Virus record (IMG/VR): IMGVR_UViG_3300020180_000087
Location: 1 to 31,592 of that record
DNA length: 31,592 nucleotides
Origin: a virus
Reading direction: 5' to 3' (one strand)
Position 1 is the first letter of the stretch. Every line of letters starts with the position of its first letter. Below, piece by piece: positions 20,144 through 29,004 of this stretch. The notes below the pieces were generated by a model, which did not search any database, was not told where the DNA came from, and was given only the letters and a program-made list of their open reading frames with translations. The translations under genes and the position numbers were made by a program.

Positions 20144-21729
20144 TTAAAGACCTCGAAATTGAAAGCGTGCTAGAGGGAATTTCCTCAACTAACTACCTCT
20201 CAGGTAATGGGCAGTATAATTCTGCTGTTGGTATTGATAGTGACGCACCTGTAGGCTCAAACACCAAGACATCAGGTATTATTGTCCCGACTCGCTACGA
20301 GAAGTTTTCAGGGGTAGAATTTACTGGCTCGCCTCTTTGGATTCTAACTAACAATAAAACCGCGAATACAGTTGTCTATGCCTCTGACGGTAAACTTCAT
20401 TCTTTTGATAGCTCTATCGTCATGCGTGCGACTGACGAGGCGACGACTGCATTTCCAATAACTATCACAGGAGGTGCTGGAAACGGTGGATTTTTCTATA
20501 ATAATTTTTACTATCTTTGCGAAGATACTGATATTTCTCAATATGGTGGTATGGATCAGGGTGCTTCGATTGCGAAAACAGAGAACGTTTGGACGGGTGC
20601 GAAGTTTAGCAAGACAGCTCTGACTGATACAACTTATCCAACTTTACAAGGTGTGGAGATTCCTAATCACCCCGGTCATGTTCATACCGACAACTCTGCT
20701 TATATAGGGGACGTGGTAACTGGGCAAGGTGTCATTCATCGAATGAACACCAAGAAAACTACTATAGAGGGCGACACAAACGGCACAACAGTCCCCTCTG
20801 CATTTAACGCCCTTGACTTACCGTTCGGATATTATCCGACAGATATTGAAAGTTATGGCACTGACGTGGTTATCGCCGCAATCCGAACGACTAGCTCATC
20901 AATCAATCAAGGCTCAGCTGTCCTTTTTTTCTGGGACCCAACGAACACTGACTCTTTTTACAGACAGCTTCATTTGCCCGACCCTTTGGTTACTGCTCTT
21001 CTAAACGTAAACGGTGTGCTTTATGTTTGGACAGGTAATGCCTCAAACGGTGTTCGTCTTTCAAAATACATTGGAGGTGAAACAATTAGCGAGGTCGCTT
21101 ATCAAGAGGAAGGCGTGCCGCCTTTTGCCGGTGCAGTAGACGCTATAGGCTCACGCCTTGTATGGGGTGCGGCTACAAGCTATCCAGCAACCACCGCTTC
21201 GGTTATGGCGTATGGTAGTAAAAATGACTCACTACCAAAAGGACTGCAGAACATTGTTCGCTCAACATCAGCTGGAGCAACGCAGAACGTATGTTCTTTA
21301 AAGTTTGTCCAGCAAGCTAATAACATTCAACCAAGAATGATTGTGGGGTGGCGTGACGCTGACGCAAAGGGGCTAGATAAGCTCTCAACATCTGCAACTT
21401 TTAATACCATTTGGCGAAGCGAGATTTTTAACGTCAATGAAAAGTTTGTTTTGAAGAAGCTCACTATTCCTCTCGCTGGTGCGGTAGACGCAAATACCAC
21501 AATCACAGTCAAAGTACATTTAGACGACGCTTCTTCCAGCGTGACTCTCACGACAATCAACAACACTAATTATCCTTCAAAGCGTAAGGTATTATTTAAG
21601 GCAGGGGAGCTACTTGCGTGTACAGGCGAGAATAACTTTTTTATAGAAATTCTGCACACAGGCACAACAAGTATGCCGATACTTTTACCGATAAGAATGA
21701 AGATCGATTCCGCAGACGATGAGCAGTAA
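20140..21729 (+). CDS. Putative tail nozzle (beta-propeller) protein
   Basis: A 529-aa protein of alternating beta strands with spaced G-x-W or Y-W/F segments (SPLWILTNNKTANTVVYASD; NGGFFYNNFYYLCEDT; NGVLYVWTGNAS; GSRLVWGAATSY), the pattern of a beta propeller. The C-terminal 130 residues form a separate beta domain (FVLKKLTIPLAGAVDANTTI). T7 gp12 and P22 gp10 are propeller-like proteins that form the tail tube below the adaptor, and this gene holds the matching place. No enzyme motif is visible. Start overlaps the adaptor gene. Confidence 0.5.
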   Translation: MIKDLEIESVLEGISSTNYLSGNGQYNSAVGIDSDAPVGSNTKTSGIIVPTRYEKFSGVEFTGSPLWILTNNKTANTVVYASDGKLHSFDSSIVMRATDEATTAFPITITGGAGNGGFFYNNFYYLCEDTDISQYGGMDQGASIAKTENVWTGAKFSKTALTDTTYPTLQGVEIPNHPGHVHTDNSAYIGDVVTGQGVIHRMNTKKTTIEGDTNGTTVPSAFNALDLPFGYYPTDIESYGTDVVIAAIRTTSSSINQGSAVLFFWDPTNTDSFYRQLHLPDPLVTALLNVNGVLYVWTGNASNGVRLSKYIGGETISEVAYQEEGVPPFAGAVDAIGSRLVWGAATSYPATTASVMAYGSKNDSLPKGLQNIVRSTSAGATQNVCSLKFVQQANNIQPRMIVGWRDADAKGLDKLSTSATFNTIWRSEIFNVNEKFVLKKLTIPLAGAVDANTTITVKVHLDDASSSVTLTTINNTNYPSKRKVLFKAGELLACTGENNFFIEILHTGTTSMPILLPIRMKIDSADDEQ

Positions 21730-21738
21730 TAAAATAAC

Positions 21739-22161
21739 ATGCCAAAATTCAAACAAAATAATATCCCCGCGCCAAGCAAAGACTTCGTAACTGACGAGGA
21801 GGTACGTGAAATTATTGCGGCGGCTTTAGCTAACTGGACGGGTATCACAAGGTTTAGGACAGTCGAAAGTGTGGTTACGGTAATTGCAGATTTCTCTAAC
21901 GCTCAACATAACCATACGAATACATCAGGTGGTGGGCAATTAACGGACGCCGCTCTTTCCGCAGTGGTGACGGTGCCGAAGGGTGGAACTGGAGTGAATA
22001 CCATTACGTCTGGTGGGATTTTGAAAGGCGCGGGTGCAGGTGCGATTACGACAGTCGTGCCACAGGCGGGAGTGAAGACGTGCTTTGTGGCGAATACAAA
22101 TGGAGGACTTGCAACAACACAGATTACGTTCACCGATGGAATTTTAACAGCAGGATTATAA
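21739..22161 (+). CDS. Short tail fiber protein
   Basis: A 140-aa protein. After a helical start (SKDFVTDEEVREIIAAALANW) it has FSNAQHNHTNTSGGGQLTDAALSAVVTVPKGGTG (about 53-86). This His-rich, Gly-rich join, followed by PKGGTG, is a well-known feature of phage tail fibers and of short collagen-like stalks. The last part (TCFVANTNGGLATTQITFTDGIL) is beta. It may be one part of a multi-chain fiber whose other parts are encoded at 18001 and 28997. Confidence 0.65.
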   Translation: MPKFKQNNIPAPSKDFVTDEEVREIIAAALANWTGITRFRTVESVVTVIADFSNAQHNHTNTSGGGQLTDAALSAVVTVPKGGTGVNTITSGGILKGAGAGAITTVVPQAGVKTCFVANTNGGLATTQITFTDGILTAGL

Positions 22162-22176
22162 AATAATAATACTAAT

Positions 22177-23679
22177 ATGGCAAAAACAGATAAAAGAAGT
22201 TTTAGGGACAGAGTTAAGGGTGCTGTCGGCGGTGCGGTAAGTGCAATAAAAAGAGCTGTTACAAAAAGTTCAGGAAATATTCCAACACAATATAGAACTC
22301 CGACAATCAAGTCATTGTCAACTCGTCCTGCGACAGACTTTATGACTCCTGCTCCTGTTACACCTCGCCGTCGTCAGTTTGGTAGTAATCAGTCAGCAAA
22401 CGCGCTTGGTGCGATAGGAGGTCGGGTTGTTTCTGCTCCACGTCCTGCGACAGACTTTATGACTCCTGCTCCTGTTACACCTCGCCGTCCTGCGACAGAC
22501 TTTATGACTCCTGCTCCTGTTACACCTCGCCGTCCTGCGACAGACTTTATGACTCCTGCTCCTGTTACACCTCGTCCTCGTCAGTTTGGTAGTAATCAGT
22601 CAGCAAACGCGCTTGGTGCGATAGGAGGTCGGGTTGTTTCTGCTCCACGTCCCGCGACAGATTTTATGACACCTCGCCCTCCTGAACGACCTACTGATAC
22701 TCCTTCAACTTTCACTGAAGAAAGGGGCTCTCCTGCTACTGAAAGAACAGAATCCTATACCTTGCCCGGTAGTAGTAACCCTATTAAGCCTAGTCAATTG
22801 TCAGAACAGCAGAGTGCTAATATCGCGCAACTGAAAACTCTTGGTGAACAACTGCAAGCGGCACAAGAGGCTCTTGCAACTGCCGGAACAGAAGAAGAAA
22901 GAAATGTAGCTGGACAAGAAGAACAAAGAGCTGATAGAGAATATGCTCAGGCTGAAAGGGCTTACGAAAGACTTTTGCGAGAATCAGAGGGTGAGGTTCA
23001 AGCTCAAACAGGAATCGACGCTTTATCTGCACAAAGTGCGGCAATAAACGCACAATACAGATCGGAGTCAGCAGATGTAAAAAATCAGCCTATTCCTGCA
23101 GGGTTCATTACCGGACAGGATAAGGCTCTATATGAAAAAGCTCAGACTGGATTAGGCACTCTAGCCACACAAAAAATCCCACTAGAGCAACAACTATCGC
23201 GTGAACAAGCAAAACGTCAGTCTGCTATTGATGTCTCAAAACAAAGACTAACTTCGTTAGAGAACAAACGAAGCCGATATGATTCTAGACGTAAAGAAAG
23301 AAAGTCTGATTTGAAAGATAAACAAGACAGAGAGCGAGATGAACGAAAGTATCAAGAAGACGTGCGACGCTATGGTCTTGATTATGCACAAAACGAGAGG
23401 AGAATAAATCAAGCTAATAGAGAGAAAACAACTCCTAAATTCCGAGTTTCATCGTCTGATATTGACCAAGGGACATCTGCTCTTGAACAGAGTCGAGGTT
23501 CTGATGGATTTGTTGATACCGCTCTTTATACGAATCTATATCGTGACTGGATTGACGGCGGCGGTTCGAGAAGCGAATTTCTAAAATACTTTCCGTCAAA
23601 CTCTTACCTTAATCCGAATGACCCAACAGTCCCAGCATATTTAAGACCAACAGGTAGCGGTGGAAATTGGAGGGGATAA
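22177..23679 (+). CDS. Repeat-containing internal virion (ejection-type) protein
   Basis: A 500-aa protein with a clear order. Residues 1-30 are a basic amphipathic helix (RDRVKGAVGGAVSAIKRAV). Residues 50-166 contain repeats: RPATDFMTPAPVTPR four times plus a partial fifth, and a 23-residue QFGSNQSANALGAIGG unit twice. A long charged coiled-coil area follows (about 205-430, with many Gln/Glu/Arg). The end is GGSRSEFLKYFPSNSYLNPNDPTVPAYL. It stands just before the giant ejection protein, as internal virion proteins do. Membrane activity from the N-terminal helix is possible. I infer an ejected or core protein; there is no enzyme signature. Confidence 0.55.
   Translation: MAKTDKRSFRDRVKGAVGGAVSAIKRAVTKSSGNIPTQYRTPTIKSLSTRPATDFMTPAPVTPRRRQFGSNQSANALGAIGGRVVSAPRPATDFMTPAPVTPRRPATDFMTPAPVTPRRPATDFMTPAPVTPRPRQFGSNQSANALGAIGGRVVSAPRPATDFMTPRPPERPTDTPSTFTEERGSPATERTESYTLPGSSNPIKPSQLSEQQSANIAQLKTLGEQLQAAQEALATAGTEEERNVAGQEEQRADREYAQAERAYERLLRESEGEVQAQTGIDALSAQSAAINAQYRSESADVKNQPIPAGFITGQDKALYEKAQTGLGTLATQKIPLEQQLSREQAKRQSAIDVSKQRLTSLENKRSRYDSRRKERKSDLKDKQDRERDERKYQEDVRRYGLDYAQNERRINQANREKTTPKFRVSSSDIDQGTSALEQSRGSDGFVDTALYTNLYRDWIDGGGSRSEFLKYFPSNSYLNPNDPTVPAYLRPTGSGGNWRG
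22324..22674 (+). repeat. Near-identical tandem DNA repeats inside the internal virion gene
   Basis: A 45-bp unit occurs at 22324-22368, 22441-22485, 22486-22530 and 22531-22575, and a diverged 27-bp piece at 22648-22674. A 69-bp unit occurs at 22372-22440 and 22579-22647. Copies look identical or nearly so in DNA, not only in protein, so the expansion is recent. The unit length is a multiple of three, so copy number can change without frameshift. Confidence 0.9.
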
Positions 23680-23683
23680 AACT

Positions 23684-26600
23684 ATGGGTATATTTGACAA
23701 TACATTAGGAGGACAGACCAAACAAAAGCCAAAAGGTGGTGGTATATTTGCCAATACCATTTCAAGACAACGGCCACAACAGCAATACCACGCCTCTGTG
23801 GACTCACGTGGCACTTCTTTAGGCTTCTCTGACGAGCGAGATACGTCTGGTCGTCCTTTCTTTGCCTATCGTAATCCGGGGGACACTTCTACTACTACGG
23901 ACTATAAGCGTGTGGCGACGCAGTTTGACCCTAGGATAGCTACAACAACACCTCGTGATAGTTTCTACAATCCTCGTGATCCTCGTATCGGTGACAGTGA
24001 CAAGAGAACCCAAATAGACCACGAAATGGCCTTGGCTCTTTCAGGCTCTAATAACCCTGCTAACTTGCGCACTGTACCGAACGCTCAAAATAGAGATTCA
24101 GGTATCATCCGTGACTTACAAGGCAACGTTATAGCAGGCAGAAATAGTCTATTCCAAGCACAAAGCGACCTTGCTATCGAAAAGAAAACACCGCTACCTT
24201 TCACTGGTAGTCGGTATGGGCAATTCGCCCTTGAAGCTAAACAGGCACAAGAAGAGGCAAGGAAAGCGCAAAGTTTTGGTGGGTTGTTTAAGAATACGTT
24301 ATCTGACTTGAAAAGTCGCTTTACTAATCTTGGACAAAAAGTAAGTGAAGCTGTACCGGGCGTTCGTGCGATAGCTGATATGGGAGTACAAGGAAGTTTT
24401 GAACCCATTATAAAACATGCTTCTACAATTGGTACAAAGGAACATCAGGAAAGACTCCTAGGAAAAAAAGACCACCCAATTAAAAATAAGGAAGGGAAAA
24501 CACTTGGGTACACTTATTCCCCAAAAAACCAGATGAACTTTGCTCTTGGTTTTGTCAATCCTGTTGGAGGCGAAGGTACTGTACTTGATAAAATTGCCAA
24601 AGAAAAATCTTTTTCTGTCATAAAAAACTTACTCAAAAAAATTGGAGACTATAGTGATGACGTTGTAGAGAAACTTGTTAGAACAGATACTGTTGACGAA
24701 GTAACGTCAATACTCCGTAGTAACATAACAATCCGACAGGGAACGACAAATTGGAGTAAGCTTCAGAAAGAAAACCCTGATTTGTTCGATACTGGCATAC
24801 TAAGAAAAAACCAGAAACCACAAAACGCGAATGGTGTTATACCAGTGGAAGTTCATACCGCACAGACAAAGTGGCAAAACTACGGTCAAGACAGCGAGGT
24901 ATCGGCATCAATCTTATACGGAAAGGATAAAAAGTATGGTGGTTATATTAAGAAAGACGGAGACCCTGTTCGTGATTCTAGTGGCAATATCTTAGACGAC
25001 ATTTATGACGAGGCTACAGGACGATATATCGAGCCAACAGTATCTAATAAACACCTAAGAGATAACCTACTAGATTCATTCTCTACAAAGGAAGGAAAGC
25101 AATATCTCAAAGAGGTAGTAAATGCCTTACCAAAAAATTCAGATGGAACAATAACTGCATATCGAATCGGGGCGATTAGCAAGGAAGGGACGCAAAGCTA
25201 TACTCTAAGCGAGGGAATGGCAAAAACATTCTCTAATCAAGGCACAGTTATTTTACCAGCGGGAACTCCTGGGTTGCCAAAAGGGGGTTACAAAGATTTT
25301 GGAGCACTCCCTGCCAATACAGTTAAAATAAAACCAGAAGGAATAGTGGCGTGGAGTCCTTACGATGCTGAAATACTTGTTGAATCAAAGTATGTAAAAA
25401 CCACCTCCCAACTCCGTACAGAGTACGCAGACGAGCTAGCTAAATCAAAGAGCGCTAACCTACCTAAAGCTAATTCAGCCCAACAAGCAGTCAAAGACGG
25501 TCTCACAGAGGAGCAGTTTATGAAGGGGCAGGGAACTCCTAAAGATGGACTTACAGAATACAAAGGTGCCGTGGATGCTGTTAAAAAAGATTTTCCAAAC
25601 GAAGCAATAGATTTAGATTCTCCCAGTGGGGTTAATGATTTTATGGAGTTACTTGATAATTCGGAAACAGCGGACAATTTAGGTATTTCGACTGAGATAC
25701 TTACGGAAAAATTATTGAATAGAGTTACTAAATTAAAAGAAGCTGGGTCTACAAAACTTGTAAATAAATTAGGTGAGAAATTGACCAGCATTAACCAAAA
25801 TTACATTGACAGGATTAAGTCTGACGGTGTTCGTATTTCGGAAAATTCAGGAAGCGAAAAAGTCAAACTATTGAGAGATATTTATGGTGGCACGATACCT
25901 CGTGAAATCAAAATATATCGTGGGACTAATCTAATGAACGCACCGTTAAGGGTTGGCGATTATGTTACCCCAAGCAAATCTCTTGCGAGAGGTTATGTAG
26001 ATGGAGAATTTGGAAATGTTGCCAATTATACGGTCAAATCAGAGGATTTGATTTTAATGAGAGTCAATAGTGGAGGCATTGATTCCGTTGAAATGGTTTA
26101 TCTGCCAAAAGCACAACTTGCCGACCTCCAAATCAAAACCACCTCCCAACTCCGTGCAGACTACCAAACAGCCAAAGGTCTATCAAAGCCTTCTCCAGAT
26201 TTTATAGGGGAACCCAAGAAAAGCGGTAAGCAATTAGCAAAAGAGGAAGTTGACAACATGTTTGCTGAACGTGAGCGGAAGGTCGCTAGGGAATATGTAG
26301 AAAGGAAAACCACCAATCGCGCTGAATACGACCCTGGGTATTTTGCTCGTAAAGAAACTCTTGAAAACAATCTCAAGACGACAAGACAAATAGAAAAACA
26401 AACCAAGCCACCACAAACAAGCCAGCAAAGTAGTCAGACCATTCCAAACTCAAAGGCTTCAGTAGGTAGAACCATGTCAGAAGGAGAGGCCAAGTCAATA
26501 GAAATACAAGCGAAGCAAGCAATAGATATAATGGCTGGAGGAAAGATTCCTGATGGGGTTTCATTGCATAAGATTATATCAGATACAGTTACTCCTGTTA

Positions 26601-28624
26601 CAAAGAAAGTTAATTTTATTGACACTTTTCTTCGGACTCCTGACCGAGTTATGAATAAAATCGGCTTTGGCAAAGAGGCAGTTGAACTTCGACGAGCAAT
26701 GGACTCTTACTGGAAGGAGTTGCCTAAGAACATCGCCAAACACACTGAATGGGCTAAACGTGTACCGAAAGAAAGCAACGAACGTATATTTAAATACCTA
26801 GACGGTCAAGCTATTGACCTACGGCCAGATGAGAAACAAGTGGCGCTGGAGATAAGAGCGTGGTTAGAACAGTGGGCGGATCGTTTGAAGTTGCCAAAAT
26901 CACAGCGTGTTTCTGAGTATATTACCCGTCTTTTTGATGAGGAACTTTTGGCTAAGGAATTTCCTGAAGAACTTGCCAAGATAATTGCCGATAAAGTCCC
27001 GGGTTCTGTCTACAATCCTTTTATGCTTCGTAGGCTTGGTGCTAAGGGCTACAAACAAGACACTTGGGCGGCGCTCGATGCTTATGTTAAGCGTGCCACT
27101 CGCAAGGTACACATGGATCCTGTGCTGGAGAAGATACAGGCGAAAACTGGTCAGTCTTTGGAAATGGCGAATATCGAAAAATCGCAGTTTAAATATGTCC
27201 AAAGATATGTAGAAAATATCAACATGCGACCATCTGAAATAGAGGAGTCTATTGATAATTTTCTTAAGTCATCTCCATTGGGTTACAAATTCGGACAGCG
27301 CCCCGTGGCTTCTATCAGTCAGTTTTTGAGGCGAATATCTTTTCGTGCTGGATTAGGTCTTAATCTGGGTTCTGCTTTACGTAATCTTTCGCAAGGGGCA
27401 AATACTTACTCTGAACTCGGTGAAAAATATACAACTCTTGGTTATGTTGGACTCTTTAAAAAGGGTGCAAAAGAAGAGCTTGAAAGAGAGGGGGTTTTAA
27501 ATGCAGGGTTTATTCAAGACCGTGTGCTTTCTTCGACAGCAAAAATAATAGAGAGAATGGATAAGGGACTTTTTGCGATGTTTCAAGTCGCAGAATATAT
27601 CAACCGAGGTGCGGCTTATTTTGGAGCTAAGTCTAAAGCTCTGTCTGCGGGAAAATCAATAGACGAAGCTATTGAATACGCCAAAGGTATCGTTCGTAAG
27701 ACACAATTTTCTTTTGATTCTGTAGATACTCCTGTCGGTATGTCTAGTAACATCGCAAAGACCGTTATGCAATTTCAGACGTTTACAATGAAACAAATGG
27801 AATTTTTGGGTGAAAAAGCAAAAGGTTCGGTAACAGGAAAAGAAAAAGTGAAAAATGTAATTGGCTTATTAAGATACGCTGCGGCAGGAACAGTGTTTGT
27901 GTACACAATCGGAAGGGCATTTGGAATGGAGCCAAGAGAGCTAATCCCTATTTATAGGATAGGTGCACCACCGGCGTTAGTCCCTATAGTTGAGACAGGA
28001 AAGGCCGCACTAGATACACCTGACAAGTACGGCAACCAGCGCGAACTTAAAACAAAGGCGATAGATGTCGGAAAATCATTTTTAGGATATGTCCCCGCTG
28101 GTTCTCAAATCAAAAAGTCTTTCTTGGGTGATCAAGCCGTCAGACAAGGTGGCTCATTCGACAAGGGTGGCAATCTTCAATTCAAAGTAGGAGAAACTAC
28201 GGGGCAAAAAATACAGGCAAGACTGTTTGGCAAGTACGCAGGTCCACAATCAGACAAGTATTTTAACAGAGCAGAGGAAGCTCAGAAGTTAAATAAAGAA
28301 GCAGAGAGGACATACGACGAACTTCTTGCGCTTCCTAAATCAGAAGGCGACCATCGCTTTACACAGTTAGAAAAAGACAATCCGAAATTAGCTGATAAGC
28401 TTAAGACTATCGGCCGTGACCGTAAACTTGGTATCACTGAGAAAGATAGGGAGCTTCGTGCGTTTGGCGTGACGAATGGTGACAGGGCACAGCGTGTTCT
28501 TGACTACATATTGGAGTTGCCGAGCGAAGCAGACCAAGACAAGCTCTACGATGAATTAGTAAAGAAGAAAATCATCACGTCAGTTGTAGCGAAACAGATT
28601 AAAGAGTTAATGCAATCAAGATGA
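23684..28624 (+). CDS. Giant polyvalent ejection protein with two ART-like domains
   Basis: A 1646-aa protein from ATG 23684, which has GGAGGGG (23669-23675) 8 nt upstream; the GTG at 23660 lies inside the preceding gene. In order: three G-[IL]-F-x-N-T copies near the N-terminus; an HNH-like segment TQIDHEMALALSGSNNPANL (about 109-128); two ADP-ribosyltransferase-like segments (about 488-580 and 740-826), each ending KTTSQLR; a helical linker; and a long helical region (about 970-1470) with TQFSFDSVDTPVGMSSNIAK, resembling domains of large polyvalent phage proteins. Giant multi-domain proteins before the lysis genes in podophages are usually packed in the virion and injected. The ART-like enzymes would then act in the host. 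Domain names are inferred from motifs only. Confidence 0.65.
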   Translation: MGIFDNTLGGQTKQKPKGGGIFANTISRQRPQQQYHASVDSRGTSLGFSDERDTSGRPFFAYRNPGDTSTTTDYKRVATQFDPRIATTTPRDSFYNPRDPRIGDSDKRTQIDHEMALALSGSNNPANLRTVPNAQNRDSGIIRDLQGNVIAGRNSLFQAQSDLAIEKKTPLPFTGSRYGQFALEAKQAQEEARKAQSFGGLFKNTLSDLKSRFTNLGQKVSEAVPGVRAIADMGVQGSFEPIIKHASTIGTKEHQERLLGKKDHPIKNKEGKTLGYTYSPKNQMNFALGFVNPVGGEGTVLDKIAKEKSFSVIKNLLKKIGDYSDDVVEKLVRTDTVDEVTSILRSNITIRQGTTNWSKLQKENPDLFDTGILRKNQKPQNANGVIPVEVHTAQTKWQNYGQDSEVSASILYGKDKKYGGYIKKDGDPVRDSSGNILDDIYDEATGRYIEPTVSNKHLRDNLLDSFSTKEGKQYLKEVVNALPKNSDGTITAYRIGAISKEGTQSYTLSEGMAKTFSNQGTVILPAGTPGLPKGGYKDFGALPANTVKIKPEGIVAWSPYDAEILVESKYVKTTSQLRTEYADELAKSKSANLPKANSAQQAVKDGLTEEQFMKGQGTPKDGLTEYKGAVDAVKKDFPNEAIDLDSPSGVNDFMELLDNSETADNLGISTEILTEKLLNRVTKLKEAGSTKLVNKLGEKLTSINQNYIDRIKSDGVRISENSGSEKVKLLRDIYGGTIPREIKIYRGTNLMNAPLRVGDYVTPSKSLARGYVDGEFGNVANYTVKSEDLILMRVNSGGIDSVEMVYLPKAQLADLQIKTTSQLRADYQTAKGLSKPSPDFIGEPKKSGKQLAKEEVDNMFAERERKVAREYVERKTTNRAEYDPGYFARKETLENNLKTTRQIEKQTKPPQTSQQSSQTIPNSKASVGRTMSEGEAKSIEIQAKQAIDIMAGGKIPDGVSLHKIISDTVTPVTKKVNFIDTFLRTPDRVMNKIGFGKEAVELRRAMDSYWKELPKNIAKHTEWAKRVPKESNERIFKYLDGQAIDLRPDEKQVALEIRAWLEQWADRLKLPKSQRVSEYITRLFDEELLAKEFPEELAKIIADKVPGSVYNPFMLRRLGAKGYKQDTWAALDAYVKRATRKVHMDPVLEKIQAKTGQSLEMANIEKSQFKYVQRYVENINMRPSEIEESIDNFLKSSPLGYKFGQRPVASISQFLRRISFRAGLGLNLGSALRNLSQGANTYSELGEKYTTLGYVGLFKKGAKEELEREGVLNAGFIQDRVLSSTAKIIERMDKGLFAMFQVAEYINRGAAYFGAKSKALSAGKSIDEAIEYAKGIVRKTQFSFDSVDTPVGMSSNIAKTVMQFQTFTMKQMEFLGEKAKGSVTGKEKVKNVIGLLRYAAAGTVFVYTIGRAFGMEPRELIPIYRIGAPPALVPIVETGKAALDTPDKYGNQRELKTKAIDVGKSFLGYVPAGSQIKKSFLGDQAVRQGGSFDKGGNLQFKVGETTGQKIQARLFGKYAGPQSDKYFNRAEEAQKLNKEAERTYDELLALPKSEGDHRFTQLEKDNPKLADKLKTIGRDRKLGITEKDRELRAFGVTNGDRAQRVLDYILELPSEADQDKLYDELVKKKIITSVVAKQIKELMQSR

Positions 28625-29004
28625 AACACCCCATTCACCAATCAAACGAGGACAAGTTAGCGCTCACTTCAAAGAATACAGTTGAAGCGGTCAATGACAT
28701 TTCTCGCAAGGCTGATAAGACAAACCAGCTTCTTGGCGAATTAAAGACTTCTATTCAGGATAAGGATCACCTTGTGATTGGCTTCACTAGCTTGGTTGAT
28801 AGCCAAAGAAAAACGTCCTCTAAACTTGAGGAAGTAAAGAGTGCGGTGTTAGCTTCAAACATTGTGTTAAAAAATATCGCTAGTAAAGAAACACCAGCTT
28901 TTCCAAAAACTGATTTTACTGCTACGAATAAGCTACTGACTGAATTACTTACTGAAATGAAAAAGCCAGATGAGATAACTGTAACTTTGGAATTAGATGA
29001 CTAG
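28621..29004 (+). CDS. 127-aa coiled-coil protein
   Basis: A charged helical protein with heptad character (KNTVEAVNDISRKADKTNQL; LVDSQRKTSSKLEEVKSAVL; TNKLLTELLTEMKKPDE). The final residues DEITVTLELDD form a short acidic strand. It overlaps the ejection protein stop (ATGA) and the next fiber gene start, so it is certain to be part of the operon. Baseplate, fiber-attachment or chaperone functions are conceivable; there is no recognised family. Confidence 0.55.
   Translation: MKHPIHQSNEDKLALTSKNTVEAVNDISRKADKTNQLLGELKTSIQDKDHLVIGFTSLVDSQRKTSSKLEEVKSAVLASNIVLKNIASKETPAFPKTDFTATNKLLTELLTEMKKPDEITVTLELDD

Noticed and set aside
23660-23683. GTG start for the giant protein
   Set aside because: It lies within the preceding gene, while the ATG at 23684 has a good ribosome binding site GGAGGGG at 8-nt spacing.
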